A stretch of DNA of 64,000 nucleotides from Sporosarcina sp. 6E9 (GTDB taxonomy: Bacteria > Bacillota > Bacilli > Bacillales_A > Planococcaceae): assembly GCF_017921835.1 (NCBI RefSeq), contig NZ_JAGEMN010000001.1, forward strand, positions 179,874 through 243,873. The letters are read 5' to 3'. Shown here in pieces: positions 59,573 to 64,000 of this stretch; positions within the stretch are counted from its first letter, which is position 1; each line of letters begins with the position of its first letter. Position numbers and translations under genes: made by a program. Under the pieces are notes generated by a model that saw nothing but the letters and a program-made list of their open reading frames with translations, made no database searches and was not told the origin of the DNA.

Positions 59573-62500
59573 ATGAAACGTTTTAAATTATGGATAGGCG
59601 CAGGTATATTTATCGCATTGATGGCGCTAATCGTCGTGTTGGGAAGTACATTATCCGGTTTAGCGGATGATGGTGAAGCTTCTTCATCTGTACAAGATAA
59701 GGCGCAGACATTAACACTGATTACTGGTGATCAATTGACTGTAAAAAAGGCCGATGATGGACGGATGTCCGTGGAGATGAAAACGGTTGATGGTAAAGAT
59801 GGAAATTATGAAATCATTGAAATGGATGAAGATGTGTATGTAATTCCGAGAAGCATAAAAGAATTTATCCCTGAGAAGATTGACCGGGAGTTGTTTAACG
59901 TCACAACACTCCTCGAGATGGGATATGATGATGCAAATTCGGAAGGCATTCCTATTATCATATCGTTTGAAGAAACGAAGTCATCGCTTTATAACTCAAC
60001 TGCTACGCTGTCTGAAACGGTATCGGATAGTCATGTATTTTCGAGTATCAATGCTATGGCAGCGAATGTTGATAAAAATAACACGGAAGATTTTATCAAT
60101 ACTTTATTTACTAAGAAAAACAATATGCTACAAAGTCGTGCCACATTAAATAATACGATTAAACATATCCGACTTGACCGTCGATTTTCGATTGATTTGG
60201 AAGAAAGTATCCCGCAAATAGGTGTGCCTGAAGTTTGGGATATGGGATATGATGGCTCAGGTATAAACATTGCCGTTATAGATACCGGAATCGATAAAGA
60301 ACATCCGGATTTAAAAGGAAGAGTGGCAAAGGAAAAAAACTTTTCAGATGATGATGGGCCTCACGATTACCAAGGTCACGGCACACATGTTGCCTCGACT
60401 ATTGGGGGAAGTGGAGCGGCTTCAGATGGCCTACGTAAAGGTGTTGCACCAGGATCTACTTTGATCAACGTCAAAGTATTGGATTCATATGGTTATGGAA
60501 ATGAATCTGACATTATTAGAGGAATGGAATGGGCTACCGAAGAAGGGGCAGATATCTTAAACATGAGTTTAGGTTCTATCCCGACTGATGGTACCGATCC
60601 AATTAGTCAGGTTATTAATAATCTGACTGAGCAATATGGCGTACTGTTTGTTGTATCTGCAGGTAATGATGGTCCTGGTGACAGAACTGTAACTGCGCCT
60701 GGAACAGCTGATTTGGCATTGACTGTTGGTGCTGTAGATCGGAATGACGAACTTGCTTATTTCTCAAGTAGAGGACCAAGAGCTGGGGAGTATATGATTA
60801 AACCTGAAATTACTGCTCCAGGTGTTGAGATTACTGCTGCTCGAGCGAATGGAAGTTCTTATACGACAATGTCTGGTACATCGATGGCATCGCCACATGT
60901 AGCTGCTGTTGCTGCGCTTCTTATGAATAAGTGGGAAGATGCGGGGAAAGAAAGTTCGCCTGAGGATTTAAAGGCTGCTTTGATTTCATCGGCAGTATCG
61001 AATGATGCGAATACGATTTATGAACAAGGCGCTGGACGAGTGGATGCGTTGCGCGCTGTTAATCAAGAGGTATATGCAAAACCGGGTGTTCTAAATATGG
61101 GCTATTTCGAATATCCACATAACGATGTAGATCCAATTACAAAAACACTCACGTACAAAAATACGTCTGATGAAGCTATCGAACTGAATTTATCAATAGT
61201 AATGGAAATGGAAAATGGAGAGTCTGCACCAGATGGTATGGTTCAATTATCCGAAGAGTATCTGGAAATTGCAGCTGGAGAAACGGGACAAGTAGACGTT
61301 ATTCTCGATATTGAAAATGGAGAGAATACAGTGTACGGCGGATATGTCAAGGCAGATTTCGTTGACAAAGACGAGACGATTCAAACGCCAGTAGGCTTTT
61401 ATAAGGAGCCTGAAATGTACGATCTTACGATAAAAGGGATTACTCGTTATGGAACGCCAGCGAGTTACATGGATGGCGTTGACATTTCCAGTGTGAAAGA
61501 TCGTTTAGATTATAGTGTAGTGAGCTTAAATAGCTGGAACGAAGAAGGGGAAATGACTGTTAGGTTGCTACCTGGTACGTATAATGTCATGGGGGCATGG
61601 GATTATGCACGCGAATTGACGTTTGTTGGTGTTCCAGAGCTAGATTTGACTGAAGATACAGTCATCACGCTTGACGGTCGTACAGCAAATAAAGTCAATG
61701 TGATCACTGATGAAGCAGTGAGGGTGAATTATCAGGAAATGACCTATCACCGAGGAACAGAGGCAGGAAATAGTGTCAGCCACACCTATATCACAGAGTA
61801 TGGCGCAGAATATTACGCTGCTCCTACTGAACCAATCAGCAAAGGAACCTTTGAATTTGTGACCGACTGGAGAATGGCTTCTCTGAAGGATGATTCGAAA
61901 GAGCGTTCATATTACAGGTTGGTTTATCCTGAACCAGATGCGATTCCTTCCAACTTGAATTATGAAGTAGATAAGGAAGAGCTGGCTCAAGTAAAAACGA
62001 ATTATCATGAACAAAGACCAGGGGAGTACTACTTCGTTAGAGAAACGCAATGGCGTCCGTATGAGACAATCAGTTTTTCTTCCGTCACAGATGTATTTGA
62101 TGCAGGCGTAACGCGCATGGAATACTATACGCCTGGTGACACGATATTTAATAAAGAAGTGCAATCAAGTTCTGGTGTTCAATACGTTGACGCCCACAAA
62201 GTTTATGAAAAAGGGAAACAAGAATCTTCATGGCTAAAACAACCTATACATCCAAGTGTATTAGTAGGTAATCCACCACATGCTAATCATATACCGGTTA
62301 CCCGCTATGGCAATACGTTAAGTGTAAGGCTGCAAAATGTAGATGCAGATAATCATTGGAGTTTCGAATCCTTTGATCAAAAGTTTAAACTGTTTGAAAA
62401 TGGCGAAATGATTGCTGAAGCTAGTAATCCAAACAGAAGTTTTGTACTCACATCGGAAGACGCGGAATATCGCATGGAACTGAATACAAATGTGCCGGAT

Positions 62501-63178
62501 CGCACATCGCGATTTTCCACGGAAACAAATTCCGTGTGGACATTTAACTCTAAAAAGCCTGACAGCAATGGTGAAGTTGTTCCCATGCTGACGGTAAATT
62601 ATGACTTAGCACTAGATGTCAAAAATAAAGCAAAAGTAGAGGCAGATGGAACGATTCCATTTACATTTACAGTCCAACAACAGCCGGATACAGAAAATAT
62701 CCCAGTTGCTGAGGCGAAATTGTGGCTATCTTACAATGACGGACAAGACTGGGTGGAAGTAGAGAACATTCAAAACGCTGGTGATGGTGTATTCACAGCT
62801 GACATTGAAGAGTTGAAAGATAATCGAAATGGTAATGGCTTTGTATCATTGAAGGTCTATGCAGAAGATGAGGATGGAAACAGTATCGATCAGGAAATCA
62901 TCCGCACGTACGAATGGGACTTTGGTGGCGACATCAACGGCGACAATATGGTGGACATACACGACGTCATGCGCGCTGTTACTTTCTTTGGAAAAGCAAA
63001 TAAACAAGCAGATGTTAATGGTGACGGAATTGTCGATGAAAAAGATTTGCGCATTCTCGAGGCGAACTTCATGAAAGTAAGTCCAAATGCAAAAGTAAAT
63101 GCGAATCCGAGAGAAAAGCTCGGAAACAAAGGGCTAGCGGATATGCTTCGTTCTGTTGGAATGGAACCAAGAAATTAA
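59573..63178 (+). CDS. subtilisin-like serine protease with dockerin-like C-terminus
   Basis: A 1201-residue exported protease. Signal sequence LWIGAGIFIALMALIVVLGS; an inhibitor-like prodomain to about residue 210; S8 catalytic triad Asp237 (AVIDTGID), His269 (GHGTHVAS) and Ser437 (GTSMASPH). A large beta-rich part follows (FN3-like, residues 500-1110). The end carries a dockerin-like calcium pair: GDINGDNMVDIHDVMRAV and ADVNGDGIVDEKDLRILEAN (about 1118-1170). No LPXTG or S-layer motif is seen. ATG 59573 follows GGGGGATGAAAT. It precedes a SipW-type peptidase and a TasA/CalY-like gene, suggesting a matrix or fibre role. Confidence 0.88.
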   Translation: MKRFKLWIGAGIFIALMALIVVLGSTLSGLADDGEASSSVQDKAQTLTLITGDQLTVKKADDGRMSVEMKTVDGKDGNYEIIEMDEDVYVIPRSIKEFIPEKIDRELFNVTTLLEMGYDDANSEGIPIIISFEETKSSLYNSTATLSETVSDSHVFSSINAMAANVDKNNTEDFINTLFTKKNNMLQSRATLNNTIKHIRLDRRFSIDLEESIPQIGVPEVWDMGYDGSGINIAVIDTGIDKEHPDLKGRVAKEKNFSDDDGPHDYQGHGTHVASTIGGSGAASDGLRKGVAPGSTLINVKVLDSYGYGNESDIIRGMEWATEEGADILNMSLGSIPTDGTDPISQVINNLTEQYGVLFVVSAGNDGPGDRTVTAPGTADLALTVGAVDRNDELAYFSSRGPRAGEYMIKPEITAPGVEITAARANGSSYTTMSGTSMASPHVAAVAALLMNKWEDAGKESSPEDLKAALISSAVSNDANTIYEQGAGRVDALRAVNQEVYAKPGVLNMGYFEYPHNDVDPITKTLTYKNTSDEAIELNLSIVMEMENGESAPDGMVQLSEEYLEIAAGETGQVDVILDIENGENTVYGGYVKADFVDKDETIQTPVGFYKEPEMYDLTIKGITRYGTPASYMDGVDISSVKDRLDYSVVSLNSWNEEGEMTVRLLPGTYNVMGAWDYARELTFVGVPELDLTEDTVITLDGRTANKVNVITDEAVRVNYQEMTYHRGTEAGNSVSHTYITEYGAEYYAAPTEPISKGTFEFVTDWRMASLKDDSKERSYYRLVYPEPDAIPSNLNYEVDKEELAQVKTNYHEQRPGEYYFVRETQWRPYETISFSSVTDVFDAGVTRMEYYTPGDTIFNKEVQSSSGVQYVDAHKVYEKGKQESSWLKQPIHPSVLVGNPPHANHIPVTRYGNTLSVRLQNVDADNHWSFESFDQKFKLFENGEMIAEASNPNRSFVLTSEDAEYRMELNTNVPDRTSRFSTETNSVWTFNSKKPDSNGEVVPMLTVNYDLALDVKNKAKVEADGTIPFTFTVQQQPDTENIPVAEAKLWLSYNDGQDWVEVENIQNAGDGVFTADIEELKDNRNGNGFVSLKVYAEDEDGNSIDQEIIRTYEWDFGGDINGDNMVDIHDVMRAVTFFGKANKQADVNGDGIVDEKDLRILEANFMKVSPNAKVNANPREKLGNKGLADMLRSVGMEPRN

Positions 63179-63268
63179 GCCGTAAATATCAGCTTTCAGG
63201 AAAGTGAGCAAGAGGACATCTTAAAGTTCTTTTGCCCGCTATCCAAACAGAGAACAGGAGGGAGAGCG

Positions 63269-63841
63269 TTGGCGAAATCAAATGCGAAGAGAATAATCAA
63301 AAAAGGAATTTCCTACATGAGTCTATTATTGATAGCAGTAATTGGACTGGTATTTCTTTTTGTTGCTTATCAATCTATCAAACAACCGGATGAAGTCCCT
63401 TCTATATTTGGTTATCAGCCTTATGCGGTCCTATCCAACAGTATGAGCCCCTATTTTGACACGGGGGATATGGTCATTATTGATAAGGTTAACCCGGATG
63501 CAATCGACATCCATGACGTAATTACCTTCCACCAGGACGGTAAAGTGATTACACACCGAGTGACCGATATATACAAAGAGGATGGGAAAGTAAGCTTTGC
63601 GACGAAGGGAGATAACAATAATGTGGGGGATGACGAGGCGGTCGCGGGAGACCGTGTAATTGGGAAGCAAGTTTTTCAAATACCCAAGATGGGCTATGTC
63701 ATGCATTTTATAAAAAGTCCAATGGGCCTGTTTAGTCTCATTGCGCTACCACTGATAGGTTATCTGCTGCTTGAGCTATATTCCCTGATAAAAAGATATC
63801 GGTTAAATGGTGATTTGAAGAAGCAGTCGACAAAAGAATAA
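63269..63841 (+). CDS. sipW: SipW-type signal peptidase I
   Basis: A 190-residue ER-type signal peptidase (S26B). Start TTG 63269 follows GGAGGGAGA. N-terminal membrane segment LLLIAVIGLVFLFVAYQSI; catalytic Ser in VLSNSMSPYF; the His in VITHRVTDI replaces the usual bacterial Lys, the mark of SipW; TKGDNNN follows; a second membrane segment LIALPLIGYLLLELYSL is at the end. SipW enzymes process TasA, TapA and CalY/camelysin-like matrix proteins, and the next gene is one. Confidence 0.9.
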   Translation: MAKSNAKRIIKKGISYMSLLLIAVIGLVFLFVAYQSIKQPDEVPSIFGYQPYAVLSNSMSPYFDTGDMVIIDKVNPDAIDIHDVITFHQDGKVITHRVTDIYKEDGKVSFATKGDNNNVGDDEAVAGDRVIGKQVFQIPKMGYVMHFIKSPMGLFSLIALPLIGYLLLELYSLIKRYRLNGDLKKQSTKE

Positions 63842-63863
63842 CAAAATGGGGAGGATGATTGTG

Positions 63864-64000
63864 ATGAAAAAGGCAAAAATGACTTTATTATCTATAGCAG
63901 TAGTTGGATTATTAGTTGCATTTTCAGGGGGCGGAACTTATTCCTGGTTTACATCTCAAACGACAGCTTTAGGGGAAATGCAAAATGGGGCACTCGAGTT
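63864..64000 (+). CDS. TasA/CalY (camelysin)-like matrix protein, cut by window end
   Basis: The first 45 residues are present. MKKAKMTLLSIAVVGLLVAF then SGGGTYSWFTSQTTALGEMQ match the signal region of CalY/TasA-family proteins, in which the AxxTYSWF-like part after the hydrophobic core is cut by SipW. GGGGAGG is the ribosome site; ATG 63864 (or GTG 63861) is the start. The gene continues beyond the window. It should form extracellular fibres. Confidence 0.8.
   Translation, partial: MKKAKMTLLSIAVVGLLVAFSGGGTYSWFTSQTTALGEMQNGALE

Noticed and set aside
1..64000. tRNA, rRNA or CRISPR arrays
   Set aside because: No cloverleaf-like T-loop GTTCRANNC with matching stems, no rRNA signature and no evenly spaced repeats were noticed by eye; a tRNAscan or CRISPR-finder run would be decisive.

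Overview
The window reads as chromosomal DNA of a low-GC, endospore-forming Gram-positive bacterium of the Bacillales. A Planococcaceae genus such as Sporosarcina or Lysinibacillus is my best inference, not a proof. Support comes from AT-rich genes with strong GGAGG ribosome sites, an alpha/beta-type small acid-soluble spore protein with a sigma-G-like promoter, lipoprotein lipoboxes, an LPXTG protein relic, and Firmicutes-type S-box, TPP and lysine riboswitches. No tRNA, rRNA or CRISPR array was found.

Region 1 (1-14.3 kb) is a worn accessory island. It holds three decayed copies of one HNH nuclease gene, a DUF697-type GTPase, a shredded LPXTG surface-protein gene and an IS3-type relic. It also holds a type I toxin-antitoxin locus whose antisense RNA looks intact while the toxin is broken, a haloperoxidase/PAP2-like enzyme, a spore protein, a gluconolactonase-like enzyme and an EVE-like/HNH nuclease. 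Its most striking gene encodes a UvrD-type helicase with a PD-(D/E)XK-like nuclease segment and, at the C-terminus, a complete LexA-type self-cleaving S24 domain (3699-6125).

Region 2 (14.3-23.3 kb) is a levan/fructan-use cluster: LacI-type regulator, operator-promoter, two permeases and a binding lipoprotein, intracellular GH32, ROK fructokinase and an exported GH32 lipoprotein. Outside hydrolysis, uptake, inside hydrolysis and fructose phosphorylation are all covered.

Region 3 (23.3-38.4 kb) mixes metabolic genes under riboswitches with accessory genes. Riboswitch cases are an S-box before a duplicated AhpD-like protein, a TPP switch before an SDR plus flavin monooxygenase, a lysine switch before dapA, and a second S-box before an unknown 92-residue coiled-coil protein. 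Accessory genes include an ATPase plus TOPRIM-like pair, an Imm22 immunity protein, and relics of a polymorphic-toxin/immunity locus.

Region 4 (38.9-56.4 kb) is a long one-direction catabolic cluster. A LacI-type regulator and two matching palindromes precede an SDR, iron alcohol dehydrogenase, aldehyde dehydrogenase, cupin, alpha/beta hydrolase, HpcH/HpaI aldolase, amidase, double SnoaL-like protein, a HisD-like dehydrogenase and two ABC importers without ATPases. I do not recognise this combination as a known pathway.

Region 5 (56.7-64 kb) has a zinc-ribbon nuclease-like gene, a DnaQ-BRCT exonuclease, an intact 148-bp MITE with 15-bp inverted ends, a large subtilase with a dockerin-like tail, a SipW-type signal peptidase and the start of a TasA/CalY-like gene that runs off the window. 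Degenerate MITE copies are scattered through the whole window.
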